Shown piece after piece: positions 17,862 through 26,732 of a stretch of DNA of 64,000 bases (the first letter of the stretch is position 1; each line of letters opens with the position of its first letter). The translations under genes and the position numbers were made by a program. The DNA is from Oceanirhabdus sp942490885 (GTDB taxonomy: Bacteria; Bacillota; Clostridia; Clostridiales; Clostridiaceae). The stretch is from assembly GCA_942490885.1 (NCBI GenBank), contig CALNYT010000002.1, positions 744,001 to 808,000 of the forward strand, written 5' to 3'. Below the pieces are notes generated by a model that saw only the letters and a list, made by a program, of their open reading frames with translations, searched no databases and was not told the DNA's origin.

Positions 17862-19214
17862 ATGTTTAAAAGAATATTAATTGCTAATAGAGGAGAGATT
17901 GCTGTCAGAATAATTAGAAGCTGTATGGAGATGGGAATTGAAACTATAGCTATTTATTCAGAAGGAGATAAAGACAGTTTACATACGTTAATAGCAGATA
18001 AATCAATTTGTATTGGACCAGATGATGTTTCTAAAAGTTATTTAGATATAGAAAAAATAATTTATGTAGCTAAAATTTTAAAAGCAGATGCAATTCATCC
18101 AGGATATGGATTACTAGCGGAAAATCATTGTTTTGCTATGAGGTGCAGGGAAGAAGGAATTGTTTTTATTGGACCTTCTGAAAATAATATCCACTTATTT
18201 GAAGATAAAAATAAAGCTAAAAAGTTTGCTAAAAGTATAAATATACCAATAATTGAAGGTAGTGATGAATTAGATGATTTATTTAATGCTAAAGAAGAAG
18301 CTAAAAAAATTGGATATCCTGTATTAGTAAAATTACTAAATGGTGGTGGGGGAAAGGGTATTAGAATTATTAAAAGTGAAGATGAATTTGATAGTAAATA
18401 CATGTTATGTTTTCAAGAAGGAAAATTATTAGGAAATCCTAAGTTATATTTAGAAAAGTATATAAAAAATGCTAGACATGTAGAAGTACAAATATTAAGA
18501 GATAGATTTGGAAATACAATTTGTCTAGGAGAAAGAGATTGTACTTTACAAAGAAGATATCAAAAAGTAATGGAAGAATCACCAGCAGTAATATTAAGTG
18601 ATCAATTGAGGCAGAAGATCTATAAGGATGCAATTAAAATTGCTAATAAAAGTGGGTATGTTAATGCAGGAACGATAGAATTTTTAATAGATGAAAATAA
18701 AGATTACTATTTTATAGAGGTTAACCCAAGAATTCAAGTTGAACATACTGTTACTGAAATGCTTTATGATATAGATATTGTTAAAGAACAAATTAATATC
18801 GCTTTAGGAGAAAAAATTCCATTTCAAAATGAAACACTATATAAACGAGGACATGTTATAGAATGTCGTATAAATGCTGAAATACCTTTAAAACATTTCA
18901 CACCAAGTATAGGAACAGTTGAAAAATTACATTTTCCAGGTGGTGTAGGTATTCGAATAGATTCATTACTTTATCAAGGCTACAAAATACGTTCAAATTT
19001 TGATGCAAATATTGCTAAGTTAATTGTTAAGGAAAACAACAGAAGAGATGCAATTAAAAAAATGCGTAGGGCGTTAAGTGAGTTCGTTATTTCTGGAGTT
19101 AGTACAAATATTGGATTTCTTCAACAATTATTGACATTGGAAGCGGTTTTGAATAATGAATATAATACAAATTTTATAGAAGAATATATAAGTGAGGAGG
19201 ATATATTTGGATAG
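17862..19214 (+). CDS. accC: biotin carboxylase subunit of acetyl-CoA carboxylase
   Basis: A 450-residue ATP-grasp enzyme carboxylating biotin on AccB with bicarbonate and ATP. It starts FKRILIANRGEIAVRIIRS; the HPGYGLLAEN, LLNGGGGKGIRI, LGERDCTLQRRYQK, EESPA, FIEVNPRIQVEHTVTEM and ECRINAE motifs are all present, so the enzyme should be active. Full family length. The gene end overlaps the start of the carboxyltransferase gene by 8 bases, so translation of the two is coupled. Confidence 0.96.
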   Translation: MFKRILIANRGEIAVRIIRSCMEMGIETIAIYSEGDKDSLHTLIADKSICIGPDDVSKSYLDIEKIIYVAKILKADAIHPGYGLLAENHCFAMRCREEGIVFIGPSENNIHLFEDKNKAKKFAKSINIPIIEGSDELDDLFNAKEEAKKIGYPVLVKLLNGGGGKGIRIIKSEDEFDSKYMLCFQEGKLLGNPKLYLEKYIKNARHVEVQILRDRFGNTICLGERDCTLQRRYQKVMEESPAVILSDQLRQKIYKDAIKIANKSGYVNAGTIEFLIDENKDYYFIEVNPRIQVEHTVTEMLYDIDIVKEQINIALGEKIPFQNETLYKRGHVIECRINAEIPLKHFTPSIGTVEKLHFPGGVGIRIDSLLYQGYKIRSNFDANIAKLIVKENNRRDAIKKMRRALSEFVISGVSTNIGFLQQLLTLEAVLNNEYNTNFIEEYISEEDIFG

Positions 19215-20982
19215 TTGGAGAGAGATATTTAAATCACAGAGGAATCTTTTTTACGGAAAAAAAGAAGAAGGAAATAATTTGCATCAAGAATATAAACCAA
19301 AGAATAGATGTATAAAATGTGGAGCAAATGATTCTATAGAGATTATGAAAAAAAAATATGGAGTTTGCGATAAGTGTGGTTTTCACTCACGATTAGATAG
19401 TAAACAAAGAATTGAGCTTATATTTGATAAAGGTAGCATAAAGTATTTGGATAATGACTTGGATTGTATTAATACCTTAAATTTCCCTAGATATGATGAA
19501 AAATTAAATCAAGCTAAGGAGATAAGTAAACTTAAAAGTGCTGTAGTGACTGGACAAGGAAGAATTTTTGATAAGAAAGTTTATTTTGGAGTAATGGACT
19601 ACAGATTTATTATGGGATCAATGGGGGAAATTGAAGGAGAAAAAATAACAAGAATGATTGAAGGGGCAATTGAGGATGAGTTACCAGTTATAATATTTAC
19701 AGCATCAGGAGGAGCTAGAATTCAAGAAGGAATGTTATCGTTATATCAGATGATAAAAGTAAGTGCAGCACTTAAAAAACACAGCAATAAAGGATTATTA
19801 TATCTAACAATTGCGACTGATCCGACAACTGGCGGTGTAAATGCAAGTTTTGCATCTCTTGGGGATATAATAATTTCTGAACCTAATGCTGTAGTTGGAT
19901 TTGCTGGCAAAAGAGTTATTCAACAAACCATAAAAGAAAAATTACCAGATGATTTTCAACAATCAGAACTTGTGTTGAAAAATGGATTTATTGATTGTAT
20001 AGTTGATAGAAGAAATATGAAAGAAATAATTTTCAATATACTTAAGATACATTCTATAGAAAGCACTTTAAATAATGACACAAAAAAAGTTATAGATATT
20101 ATGAATAAAGATATTGAAAGAATTAATAAAGATATAGAAAGTATCAATCCAAATGAAATAGTACATAGTCCATGGGAAACTGTTAAGATAGCAAGAAATA
20201 GAAAAAGACCAAATTATAAAGTTTTCATAGATGTAATAATTGAAAATTTTATAGAATTACATGGGGATAGATGTTTTGGAGATGATAGTGCTGTTGTAGG
20301 TGGAATAGGGTTGATAAATGGTATCCCTGTGACAGTTATAGCAAATGCAAAAGGAGCATCGCCACAAGAAAATATTAAAAGAAATATGGGAATGGCTCAT
20401 CCAGAGGGATATAGAAAAGCATTAAGATTAATGAAACAGGCAGAAAAATTTAATAGACCAATTTTATGTTTTGTAGATACTCCAGGAGCATACTGTGGAG
20501 TGGAGGCAGAAAATAGGGGGCAGGGGCAAGTTATTGCAAAATGCTTAACAGAAATAGCAGATATAAAAACTCCAATAATAACAATTATACATGGGGAGGG
20601 AGGTAGTGGGGGGGCGTTAGCAATAGGAGTAGGCGATTATACTTATATGTATAAAAATTCAATTTATTCAGTTATTTCTCCGGAAAGCGCTGCGGCAATA
20701 GTATTTAAAGATTCATCGAAGGCAGAAGAAATCTCACCATACTTAAAATTTAAGGCATCTGATTTAATTGAATATAAATTGGTTGATGAAATATTGGACG
20801 AACCTTTTGAGGGATTACATGTTGATGGGGTTCAATATGTAATTAAATTGAAGAAAATATTATATGAAAAAATAATTTATTTAAAAAAACTGGATAAAAA
20901 AGTTCTTGTGGAAAAAAGAAATCATAAAATTAGATTTAAAATATCAAATGGTTTATCGGAAAATGAAAAATGTTTTAAGTGA
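19207..20982 (+). CDS. accDA: fused carboxyltransferase beta-alpha (AccD-AccA) of acetyl-CoA carboxylase
   Basis: About 591 residues carrying both carboxyltransferase subunits. The AccD half starts with a four-Cys zinc ribbon (CIKCGAND ... CDKCGFHSRLD) and continues with GARIQEGMLSLYQM and PTTGGVNASFASLGD. The AccA half begins near residue 315 (SPWETVKIARNRKRP) and has FIELHGDRCFGDD, MGMAHPEGYRKALRLM, FVDTPGAYCGVEAE and IHGEGGSGGALAIGVGD. The TTG at 19207 is preferred because AGGAGG (19195-19200) lies 6 bases before it; the in-frame GTG at 19192 precedes that site. Most clostridia keep accD and accA as two genes, so the fusion is a useful marker. It transfers the carboxyl group from BCCP to acetyl-CoA to give malonyl-CoA. 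Confidence 0.92.
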   Translation: MDSWREIFKSQRNLFYGKKEEGNNLHQEYKPKNRCIKCGANDSIEIMKKKYGVCDKCGFHSRLDSKQRIELIFDKGSIKYLDNDLDCINTLNFPRYDEKLNQAKEISKLKSAVVTGQGRIFDKKVYFGVMDYRFIMGSMGEIEGEKITRMIEGAIEDELPVIIFTASGGARIQEGMLSLYQMIKVSAALKKHSNKGLLYLTIATDPTTGGVNASFASLGDIIISEPNAVVGFAGKRVIQQTIKEKLPDDFQQSELVLKNGFIDCIVDRRNMKEIIFNILKIHSIESTLNNDTKKVIDIMNKDIERINKDIESINPNEIVHSPWETVKIARNRKRPNYKVFIDVIIENFIELHGDRCFGDDSAVVGGIGLINGIPVTVIANAKGASPQENIKRNMGMAHPEGYRKALRLMKQAEKFNRPILCFVDTPGAYCGVEAENRGQGQVIAKCLTEIADIKTPIITIIHGEGGSGGALAIGVGDYTYMYKNSIYSVISPESAAAIVFKDSSKAEEISPYLKFKASDLIEYKLVDEILDEPFEGLHVDGVQYVIKLKKILYEKIIYLKKLDKKVLVEKRNHKIRFKISNGLSENEKCFK

Positions 20983-21000
20983 TTAAATATGTTTATAGTG

Positions 21001-21048
21001 TATAGCCACGTATTTGTTAAACTTTAACAAATGCGTGGCTATATTTTT
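21001..21048 (+). terminator. intrinsic terminator after the acc genes
   Basis: TATAGCCACG...TTGTTAAA (21001-21021) is the near-perfect inverse of 21023-21043, followed by T's to 21048. It closes the metabolite cluster. Confidence 0.9.
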
Positions 21049-21145
21049 GGTCATTCCATCAATTTACAGTATGCTATGAATATAGTAAAATTTATATAAA
21101 TAAGTTATTTGTGGGAAAAACTATAAAAATTTAGGAGTGGAATTT

Positions 21146-22237
21146 ATGGCGGGATTAAATTTAAAGGGAATTAATAAAATATATCCTAATGGTTATCATG
21201 CTGTTAAGGATGTGAGTTTTGAAATTGAGGACAAGGAGTTTATTGTTCTTGTTGGGCCATCTGGGTGTGGTAAGTCTACAACATTGAGGATGATAGCGGG
21301 ACTAGAAGAAATAAGTGATGGTGAATTATATATTGGGGATAAGGTAGTAAATGATGTTCACCCTAAGGATAGAGATATAGCCATGGTATTCCAAAACTAT
21401 GCCTTGTATCCACATATGTCAGTGTATGAAAATATGGCTTTTGGTTTAAAATTGAGAAAGTACCCGAAAGAAGATATTGATAAGAGGGTAAACAATACAG
21501 CTAGAATACTTGGAATAGAGGAGTTATTACCAAGAAAACCTAAACAATTATCTGGAGGACAGAGACAGAGAGTTGCTTTAGGAAGAGCTATTGTAAGAGA
21601 GCCTAAGGTTTTCTTAATGGATGAACCATTATCAAATCTTGATGCAAAATTAAGAGTTCAGATGAGAGCGGAACTTTCTAAACTTCACAAAGAACTTCAA
21701 ACAACCTTTGTATATGTAACCCATGATCAGACTGAGGCTATGACAATGGGATCAAGAATTGTAGTTATGAAAGAGGGGGTTGTGCAGCAGATAGATGAAC
21801 CTCAAACTATATACGAGCATCCGGTTAATAAATTTATAGCATCATTCATAGGGTCACCACAAATGAATTTCATAGACTGTAAAGTTATTCAAAATAATGA
21901 TAAAATGTATTTAGAATTCTTTGATAGTAAGATTGATATTCCGGAAGATAAAATCAAACTTATCAAAGAAAATGATTATATAGGAAAGAAAATCCTTCTT
22001 GGAATCAGAACTGAATCTGTTCTTATAGATGAAAGTAATGAAGGGATTCTTGCCAAAGTTGAAGTAACTGAGATGCTTGGTTCAGAAACATATCTATATC
22101 TAAATTCAAATGGGTATAATATAATTGCTAGAGTAGATCCAAGTACGAAAGCTTCAGTTGGAGAAAATGTAAGAATCAAGTTTATTGCTGATAAAATTCA
22201 TTTATTTGATAGAGAAAGTGAGAAGGCTATTTTCTAA
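21146..22237 (+). CDS. ABC importer ATPase of the MsmK/UgpC (sugar) type
   Basis: A 363-residue ATP-binding subunit of the CUT1 carbohydrate importer group: Walker A GPSGCGKSTT, Q-loop VFQNYALYPHM, signature LSGGQRQRVALGRA, Walker B VFLMDEPLSNLDA, H-loop VTHDQTEAM, and a C-terminal TOBE/MalK-type regulatory domain (FIGSPQMNFI, GIRTESVLI). Stand-alone copies like this one energise several sugar importers whose permeases lie elsewhere. The ATG at 21146 fits AGGAG at 21133-21137; a GTG at 21137 overlaps that site. It is followed after 19 bases by a PucR-type regulator, with a strong ribosome site between them, forming a two-gene operon. Confidence 0.93.
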   Translation: MAGLNLKGINKIYPNGYHAVKDVSFEIEDKEFIVLVGPSGCGKSTTLRMIAGLEEISDGELYIGDKVVNDVHPKDRDIAMVFQNYALYPHMSVYENMAFGLKLRKYPKEDIDKRVNNTARILGIEELLPRKPKQLSGGQRQRVALGRAIVREPKVFLMDEPLSNLDAKLRVQMRAELSKLHKELQTTFVYVTHDQTEAMTMGSRIVVMKEGVVQQIDEPQTIYEHPVNKFIASFIGSPQMNFIDCKVIQNNDKMYLEFFDSKIDIPEDKIKLIKENDYIGKKILLGIRTESVLIDESNEGILAKVEVTEMLGSETYLYLNSNGYNIIARVDPSTKASVGENVRIKFIADKIHLFDRESEKAIF

Positions 22238-22256
22238 GCTACTAGGAGGAAAACTT

Positions 22257-23267
22257 TTGAGTAAAATTTTAAAAAGTAAAGTTATAGACAAACTTAAGAA
22301 TATTATCCAAGGTGATTTAATCATGTTAGATGGTGAGTTTAATACAATCTGGAGCAATAATGAACAAATTATTGGAGAATTTGATTATAAGAGATATAAA
22401 AACATAATATATAGAGGAATTAATTTTATAGATAATAGAATATTATATTTGCATATTGATGAGGAGTTAGTAATTGTAATAGAGGATGATAATGAATTCA
22501 ATAGAAATGTAATTGAAATGGTGGCTTTATTTGTTGAAGAAGAGAAAGAATATGAAAGTAAAGAAGATGTAATAAAAGGCCTCATAAATGGAGAAATAGA
22601 TAAAAAATATGGAGAAGAACTTTTTAAAAAGCTTGATTTTAAATTAAAAAAGAAGATGAAAGTCTATATTGTAGAATGTCGAAAAGAAATTGAAGAAATT
22701 TTCAATTTATTGAAGGAGTTTTTTGAAACTTCTATAATATTAATAAATGAGAAGAAAATTGTAGTTATTGATACATTACTTGAAGATAATCTCGAAGAAG
22801 GTATACAGGATGTTATACTTTCGGAAACAATGATAAAAATAAAAATTTCAGTGGGAACTGTTGTAACTGATATCCTTGATATTAAAAATAGCTATGATAG
22901 AGCTATGAAAGCAATGGTACTTGGTAAGAGACTAATTAAGGGAAAAGACATTTTCTACTATGATCAGATGATATTACCTATCATAATAAATGGAGTTAAA
23001 AGTAAAAAGCTTACTACATTGAACAATGAACTGTTTCAAGGTATGGATAAGATATTTGAAGACATGGAACTCATGCAAACGGCAACAAGTTTTTTGGAAA
23101 ACAACTTAAATATAAGTGAAACATCCAAAAAGCTTTTTATACACAGAAATACTTTGACGTATAGGTTAAACAAAATCAAAAAGCTCAGTAGATATGACTT
23201 AAGAAGTTTCGAAGATGCTGTGAATTTTAAAATTGCCCTCTATATTCACAGTTATAACAAAAATTAG
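22257..23267 (+). CDS. PucR/CdaR-family transcriptional regulator
   Basis: About 336 residues. The middle contains the GGDEF-like CdaR domain (IKISVGTVVTDILDIKNSYDRAMKAM, then FYYDQM) and the C terminus is the PucR helix-turn-helix (SFLENNLNISETSKKLFIHRNTLTYRLNKI). TTG at 22257 is taken as the start because AGGAGG (22244-22249) lies 7 bases upstream; an ATG at 22185 would overlap the ATPase gene and has no ribosome site. Such regulators activate sugar-acid or nucleobase use genes; with the MsmK-type ATPase it probably controls carbohydrate uptake. Confidence 0.85.
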   Translation: MSKILKSKVIDKLKNIIQGDLIMLDGEFNTIWSNNEQIIGEFDYKRYKNIIYRGINFIDNRILYLHIDEELVIVIEDDNEFNRNVIEMVALFVEEEKEYESKEDVIKGLINGEIDKKYGEELFKKLDFKLKKKMKVYIVECRKEIEEIFNLLKEFFETSIILINEKKIVVIDTLLEDNLEEGIQDVILSETMIKIKISVGTVVTDILDIKNSYDRAMKAMVLGKRLIKGKDIFYYDQMILPIIINGVKSKKLTTLNNELFQGMDKIFEDMELMQTATSFLENNLNISETSKKLFIHRNTLTYRLNKIKKLSRYDLRSFEDAVNFKIALYIHSYNKN

Positions 23268-23277
23268 TTTAGTGTTT

Positions 23278-23308
23278 ACACCCTTTGTTCATTTAGGGTG
23301 TTTTTTTT
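23278..23308 (+). terminator. intrinsic terminator after the regulator gene
   Basis: ACACCCT (23278-23284) pairs with AGGGTGT (23295-23301), followed by eight T's ending at 23308. Confidence 0.85.
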
Positions 23309-23424
23309 ATTCTTTAGGAAATTGAAAAATTTCCTAAAGAAATTATCATACGTAACGCTACTTATATCAATGTATTATATGTTTGTGTAAAATTGTACCA
23401 ATGCAATTTCTAAAGAATAAAAAA
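23303..23424. mobile_element. candidate MITE with 19-20-base inverted ends
   Basis: The sequence 23303-23322 (TTTTTTATTCTTTAGGAAAT) recurs inverted at 23406-23424 with one base missing. Inside, 23310-23323 pairs perfectly with 23328-23341 around a GAAA loop (14 bp). There is no ORF, so this is either a miniature non-coding element or a terminator duplicated in inverted orientation. Confidence 0.4.
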
Positions 23425-23640
23425 ATGAAGGGGTTGTAGGGGAAGTATCCCCCTGCCGGTTTAAGAAGGGTGCTCAGCAACGATAGTTGCGTCGAAGGGA
23501 AACATAGGTTTCACTAGCGAAGCGTGCATTTTTTAGTTTTTATAAAAAAATATACTGACAATATTAGGAATAAATATACAAATACATTATCAGTAATTAT
23601 AGGAAGAGATATTGGTAAAATAAGGACTTAATTTAGTATG
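23425..23640. other. GC-richer folded intergenic stretch, unknown
   Basis: Bases 23425-23535 are markedly less AT-rich than the surroundings and contain nested hairpins (GGGG...CCCC near 23439-23453, GCAAC...GTTGC near 23478-23491) and a run CTAGCGAAGCG. No ORF, tRNA or known riboswitch is recognised. The remainder to 23640 shows nothing definite. Confidence 0.3.
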
Positions 23641-23763
23641 ACGAGTAATTGAAAATGTTGAATGAAAATTCAGACTAAAATTAATGTGTAATAATTATGG
23701 TAGTTTAAGAAAGAGAAAATATAGGATATAATATTAATAAGAAAACCAAATTGAGGATAAATT

Positions 23764-24069
23764 ATGAGTATAGAAGAAATAAAGGAAGCAAAAGATGAAT
23801 TAATAAGATTAAGTAATGACGATGAACAAAGAGTACTTTATGAAATAAGAGAAAAAATACTTAAGGATAAAGTAAGTGCATTGAATAAAGCTAAGAACGA
23901 AGGTTTAAAAGAGGGAATAGAACAAGGAATAGAACAAGGAATAGAACAAGGAATAGAAAAAGGAAAGATTGAAATTGCTAAAAAGTTGTTAGATATTTTA
24001 GAGGATGAAATGATTGCTCAAAAAGTAGATCTTACAATAGAAGAAGTAAAGAAATTAAGAGAAAAATAG
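23764..24069 (+). pseudogene. C-terminal remnant of an Rpn/PD-(D/E)XK transposase-type gene, copy 1
   Basis: An ORF of 101 residues (MSIEEIKEAKDELIRLSND...) whose tail KEGIEQGIEQGIE...KGKIEIAKKLLDILEDEMIAQK is typical of the C terminus of Rpn-family recombination-promoting nucleases. The N-terminal nuclease domain is missing. The Gly-Ile-Glu-Gln repeat is coded by a 12-base tandem repeat whose copy number differs among the three window copies (23764, 26020, 43357). A GAGGAT site lies before the ATG, so a small protein could still be made. It sits directly upstream of the leader of array 1, and the hairpin AAGGGGCTTT/AAAGTCTCTT with T-tract about 50 bases later would end its transcript. Confidence 0.6.
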
Positions 24070-24107
24070 AGTAAAATGAAGAAAAAGAATAAAGAATAAA
24101 GAATAAA

Positions 24108-24447
24108 ATTTTGGAAGGGGCTTTTTAAAGTCTCTTTTTATGGTGGGTTTGAATTCGTGGGAAGTAATTTGATTTTGATGGAGAGTAGGAATGTACAAAC
24201 AATGGCAAATGTAATATACTGTATATATAACTAGTCCCCAAAATCACATTACCTATTTCTCCAGAGATAAGACAACCCAACAAATTTTGCAACATACAGC
24301 TGAGCGGAGTTTGAGAAGCAAATGGATTGAGATGGGACAGAAAAAGCTTGTCTATCGACAAAATAACAAGCAAAATTGTACAGGCAACCAGCTTGTCTAA
24401 GGGACAAGCGAAAGTATTGATATAGGCGAGATTGAATGAATTTACGA
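24108..24447 (+). promoter_or_regulatory. CRISPR leader of array 1
   Basis: About 340 bases, almost identical to those before arrays 2 and 5 and partly shared with arrays 3 and 4. The core (from ACTAGTCCCC near 24231 to TTTACGA before the first repeat) contains two stem-loops: GCTTGT/ACAAGC around 24344-24371 and GCTTGTC/GACAAGC around 24391-24410. The position upstream of the intact first repeat, and decay of the last repeat at the other end, set the array orientation as plus. Confidence 0.8.
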
Positions 24448-25889
24448 GTTGAAGAGCATATTCCATTAAAATAAGGATTGAAACTACCACTTCCCCATCA
24501 ATTACCTTGAAAGTATAATTAGTTGAAGAGCATATTCCATTAAAATAAGGATTGAAACTTCTTCAAGAACATCTTCATCTTTTTTTATGCTCCTGTTGAA
24601 GAGCATATTCCATTAAAATAAGGATTGAAACTTATATATCTGAATAGGGATAGATAGGCTAGTTACCGTTGAAGAGCATATTCCATTAAAATAAGGATTG
24701 AAACACTATCTCTATTTCACAATTATACAAATTAGCAATATAGTTGAAGAGCATATTCCATTAAAATAAGGATTGAAACACTAAGAACATTACTTGTAAG
24801 TGGTGGAATAATCTTGTTGAAGAGCATATTCCATTAAAATAAGGATTGAAACTTAAAGCTTTTTTCTCAATTGTTTTTTTAGGTCTAGTTGAAGAGCATA
24901 TTCCATTAAAATAAGGATTGAAACTCTGCAACAGTACCAATATTGCTTCCATTATCTCCAAGTTGAAGAGCATATTCCATTAAAATAAGGATTGAAACTA
25001 ACGTGATATAATAATATCAGTATTGCTCTGCTATGGTTGAAGAGCATATTCCATTAAAATAAGGATTGAAACATCATAGATAAACCTCAAATATTTACCT
25101 GAAGATTGTGTTGAAGAGCATATTCCATTAAAATAAGGATTGAAACTGGAAGTGCCTAGCATCTCGTATGACACCTTTTTCAACCAGTTGAAGAGCATAT
25201 TCCATTAAAATAAGGATTGAAACTTTCCGTATCCTGGATATCTTACTGCAGAAACTACTGTTGAAGTGCATATTCCATTAAAATAAGGATTGAAACTTAT
25301 TTCTGATATAAAAGAAAGTGGATCTACTAGAGTTGTTGAAGTGCATATTCCATTAAAATAAGGATTGAAACGTAACACGTTCATCTGAACTGTATACATC
25401 GTATTCTAGTTGAAGAGCATATTCCATTAAAATAAGGATTGAAACTTTTTTAAGCATTTGTACATGCGGTACCCTCCAATACAGTTGAAGAGCATATTCC
25501 ATTAAAATAAGGATTGAAACAATCCTTCAATGGATTCGGACCTCACCATCATACTCAGTTGAAGAGCATATTCCATTAAAATAAGGATTGAAACACTTTA
25601 TCTGCTGAATCAACAGCCCCGACAACAACTTGTTGAAGAGCATATTCCATTAAAATAAGGATTGAAACATTGAATTAGTCAAAGCTCTATAGTTCTTAAA
25701 ATCAAGTTGAAGTGCATATTCCATTAAAATAAGGATTGAAACTCTCTAGTTCCGAATCCCATATTAGTATGAATTACTGTTGAAGTGCATATTCCATTAA
25801 AATAAGGATTGAAACTTCTTGAAAAGGTCTTTGTCCATCTTTACTGTTGACTGTTGAAGAGCATATTCCATTAAAATAAGGAATGAATC
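24448..25889 (+). CRISPR. CRISPR array 1 (20 repeats, 19 spacers)
   Basis: A 37-base repeat, GTTGAAGAGCATATTCC followed by ATTAAAATAAGGATTGAAAC, starting at 24448, 24522, 24595, 24668, 24743, 24816, 24888, 24962, 25036, 25110, 25187, 25260, 25335, 25409, 25483, 25558, 25632, 25706, 25779 and 25853. Spacers are about 35-40 bases and all differ. Repeats at 25260, 25335, 25706 and 25779 share one variant (GAAGTGC for GAAGAGC). The last repeat is decayed (GGAATGAATC), marking the trailer end. The ATTGAAAC end supplies the 8-base 5' tag expected for Cas6-processed type III crRNA. Confidence 0.99.
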
Positions 25890-26019
25890 AACATTGATGA
25901 GTAATTGAAAATGTTGAATAAAAATTGAGACTAAAATTAATGTGTAATATTTATGGTAGTTTAAGAAAGAGAAAATATAGGATATAATATTAATAAGAAA
26001 ACCAAATTGAGGATAAATT

Positions 26020-26361
26020 ATGAGTATAGAGGAAATAAAGGAAGCAAAAGATGAATTAATAAGATTAAGTAATGACGATGAACAAAGAGCAATTTATGAA
26101 ATAAGGGAAAAAATACTTAAGGATAAAGTAAGTGCATTGAATAAAGCTAAGAACGAAGGTTTAAAAGAGGGAATAGAAAAAGGAATGAAACAAGGAATAG
26201 AAAAAGGAATGAAACAAGGAATAGAACAAGGAATAGAACAAGGAATAGAAAAAGGAAAGATTGAAATTGCTAAAAAGTTGTTAGATATTTTAGAGGATGA
26301 AATGATTGCTCAAAAAGTAGATCTTACAATAGAAGAAGTAAAGAAATTAAGAGAAAAATAG
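26020..26361 (+). pseudogene. Rpn-type C-terminal remnant, copy 2
   Basis: 113 residues, the same ORF as at 23764 with a longer Gly-Ile/Met-Glu/Lys-Gln tract and the change VLYEIREK to AIYEIREK. The shared block starts at the decayed last repeat of array 1 (about 25896) and runs unbroken into the leader of array 2, so remnant and leader were copied together. The reading frame is open in all three copies despite base changes, which either means recent duplication or that the small protein is still of use. Confidence 0.6.
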
Positions 26362-26384
26362 AGTAAAATGAAGAAAAGGAATAA

Positions 26385-26732
26385 AGAATAAAATTTTGGA
26401 AGGGGCTTTTTAAAGTCTCTTTTTATGGTGGGTTTGAATTCGTGGGAAGTAATTTGATTTTGATGGAGAGTAGGAATGTACAAGCAATGGCAAATGTAAT
26501 ATACTGTATATATAACTAGTCCCCAAAATCACATTACCTATTTCTCCAGAGATAAGACAACCCTGCAAATCTTGCAACATACAGCTGAGCGGGGTTTGAG
26601 AAGCAAATGGATTGAGATGGGACAGAAAAAGCTTGTCTATCGACAAAATAACAAGCAAAATTGTACAGGCAACCAGCTTGTCTAAGGGACAAGCGAAAGT
26701 ATTGATATAGGCGAGATTGAATGAATTTACGA
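26385..26732 (+). promoter_or_regulatory. CRISPR leader of array 2
   Basis: Nearly identical to the leader at 24108, including both stem-loops and the junction TTTACGA|GTTGAAG. A few substitutions only (for example CCCTGCAAATCTTG against CCCAACAAATTTTG). Confidence 0.8.

Noticed and set aside
1..20982. Butyrate-type bcd-etf operon
   Set aside because: There are dehydrogenases and ETF pairs, but no crotonase, hydroxybutyryl-CoA dehydrogenase or thiolase; ligase, carrier and PP-loop genes point to specialised metabolism.
24125..24490. Minus-strand ORFs over the leaders (also 26410-26826, 39667-39921, 42208-42396, 43699-44106)
   Set aside because: They share sequence because the leaders are duplicated, and most begin within the first repeat or spacer. 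Leader function explains the conservation better than a protein.
24761..25399. Minus-strand ORFs with repeated FNPYFNGICSSTR peptides
   Set aside because: They are translations of the CRISPR repeats on the reverse strand; no ribosome site, and the periodicity equals repeat plus spacer.
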